Below, piece after piece: positions 5,782-6,901 of a DNA stretch of 6,901 bases. Each line of letters starts with the position of its first letter. Position 1 is the stretch's first letter. The position numbers and the translations under genes are program-made. The stretch lies in contig JAICXV010000120.1 in assembly GCA_025934545.1 (NCBI GenBank), forward strand, positions 1 through 6,901, written 5' to 3'. Below the pieces are notes generated by a model. It worked only from the letters and a program-made list of their open reading frames with translations, did no database searches and had not been told where the DNA came from. Source of the stretch: Verrucomicrobiia bacterium. Its GTDB lineage: Bacteria > Verrucomicrobiota > Verrucomicrobiia > Limisphaerales > Palsa-1400.

Positions 5782-6901
5782 CTAGAGAATTTTCGAATAT
5801 GCCTGCGCCAAATGCGCGCCGATCATTTTCCACGAAAAGCGCGCACGGGCGGTTTGCAATCCGGCAAGGTCGAGATGTTTGCGCAATGTCGCGTCCTGCA
5901 ACGCCCGGGCAGTTTCGCGCACAAAAGATTCAGCCGTGTCGGCCAGCAGGATGTCTTTTTCGTGTTGCAGATTCAGCCCTTGCGCGCCGATGGACGTCGA
6001 AATAACGGGCGTGCGAATGGCGAGTGATTCGACAATCTTCAAACGTGTCCCGCCGCCGATTCGCAACGGGACGATTTGCATCCACGCCTCTCTATAATAG
6101 GGGCGGACGTCTGGAACGCTTCCGGTAACCGTAACATTCGGCTTGGAGCCATAGGCTTTAACTTCAGTAATCGGATCTTTACCGACGACCAACACGCGGA
6201 GGTTTGGGATTTGCCGGCGGAGCGGCTCATGCATTTCGCCAAAATACCAACGCAATGCGTCGACGTTCGGATTATAATCCATCGCGCCACAGAAAATAAT
6301 TGTCGGATCATCCGCGCGACGCTCGTCGTCTTCAGGCGTGCAAAAAAAATCGAGGTCCACACCGTTGACGAGCACCTGAATGTTCATCGCGGGATTGACC
6401 CATTTGCGCAAAAACGTTTCGTCATCAGGCCCGCAAACAATTTCGAGGCGAGCGCGTTTCGACATCAAGCGCTCGTATCGCCACATTTTGAGATAACCTT
6501 CGTAGCGCATTAGCCGCGTCTTGAGCGAAAAGTTCATGCGCGAATGCTCCGCGAGTTGGAATTGCAGATCGACACGGCTCCGATCGACAACGAGAGGCAA
6601 TTTCGCCCGGTCGCCTTTTACAAAATAATGCGCCATAACGAGGTCACAAACGTGGATAGCGTCAAATTTTGTTTGCGCCAAAATTTCGTCGAGCTTGCGT
6701 TCGAGCGCTTCAGATTTCCAATGCTGAATGTTCACTGGAACCGGATTTAAGAAACGGCCAGAAAATTTCGGCCATGGCGGATGAACAAACGGAATGAACT
6801 CGACGCGTTCGCAAAACTGTTCGAAAAGGGTTTTATGCTCCAACCCATTATTATTCTCGGCAAGCGCGACAAATGTAATCGCGTGCGTGCGCGCCATCTC
6901 G
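5782..6901 (-). CDS. GT4-family glycosyltransferase (N-terminus beyond window)
   Basis: The frame is open at the right edge: the codon before the first ATG (6897) is GAG and no stop is reached, and the usual N-terminal strand and glycine-rich loop of GT-B enzymes are missing. The gene therefore probably begins outside. The visible 371 residues give the end of the acceptor domain (to about 175) and the complete nucleotide-sugar domain: VNGVDLDFF (177-185), FCGAMDYNPNVDAL (202-214), GSVPDVRPYY (259-268), and GGGTRLKIVES (281-291) with the catalytic-region Glu at 290. The sequence style is that of the Stp1-like sugar transferases found near exosortase/PEP-CTERM or exopolysaccharide loci (recalled resemblance). 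It should add a sugar to a lipid-linked or LPS acceptor at the cytoplasmic face of the inner membrane. Donor and acceptor are unknown. rfaE2 lies 33 bp downstream. Confidence 0.88.
   Translation of the reverse strand, partial: EMARTHAITFVALAENNNGLEHKTLFEQFCERVEFIPFVHPPWPKFSGRFLNPVPVNIQHWKSEALERKLDEILAQTKFDAIHVCDLVMAHYFVKGDRAKLPLVVDRSRVDLQFQLAEHSRMNFSLKTRLMRYEGYLKMWRYERLMSKRARLEIVCGPDDETFLRKWVNPAMNIQVLVNGVDLDFFCTPEDDERRADDPTIIFCGAMDYNPNVDALRWYFGEMHEPLRRQIPNLRVLVVGKDPITEVKAYGSKPNVTVTGSVPDVRPYYREAWMQIVPLRIGGGTRLKIVESLAIRTPVISTSIGAQGLNLQHEKDILLADTAESFVRETARALQDATLRKHLDLAGLQTARARFSWKMIGAHLAQAYSKIL

Noticed and set aside
6076..6513. 145-codon plus-strand open frame
   Set aside because: Antisense to the glycosyltransferase, whose motifs in this span are unmistakable.
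6895..6897. ATG taken as the true start of the glycosyltransferase
   Set aside because: The frame stays open to the window edge and the first N-terminal strand and loop of GT-B enzymes are missing, so the gene most likely starts outside.

Overview
The window reads like a stretch of a Gram-negative chromosome from the Planctomycetes-Verrucomicrobia group, most likely Verrucomicrobiota (Pedosphaera/Limisphaera-like). This assignment is inferred from protein style, chiefly the 472-residue protein at 3737-5155, plus a TonB-dependent receptor and an ADP-heptose enzyme, which imply an outer membrane. No marker gene fixes the taxon. All five genes lie on the minus strand, so they are read from right to left. 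No RNA gene, CRISPR array, insertion sequence or phage gene was seen.

Right part (5263-6901): a GT4-family glycosyltransferase, cut by the window edge at its N-terminus, is followed 33 bp later by a stand-alone heptose-1-phosphate adenylyltransferase (rfaE2). Both belong to surface polysaccharide or LPS synthesis. A modest terminator-like hairpin follows rfaE2.

Middle (3737-5155): a membrane-anchored helical-repeat protein of unknown function, probably starting at GTG. A possible promoter lies so close to the start that the mRNA may be leaderless.

Left part (1-3585): three genes form a likely signalling operon spanning the envelope. A 669-residue TonB-dependent outer-membrane receptor is followed by a YfiR-like periplasmic protein (DUF4154), then by an inner-membrane sensor with a YfiN-like CHASE8 periplasmic region, HAMP, coiled coil and the beginning of a PAS domain. 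The output domain lies beyond base 1. YfiR and the sensor are directly adjacent (TAA then ATG). They appear to have their own near-consensus promoter (TTGACG, 18 bp, TATAAT) embedded at the end of the receptor gene. By analogy with the Pseudomonas YfiBNR system, the periplasmic protein could hold the sensor in check, with a TonB receptor standing where the YfiB lipoprotein would be. This is the most interesting system in the window.
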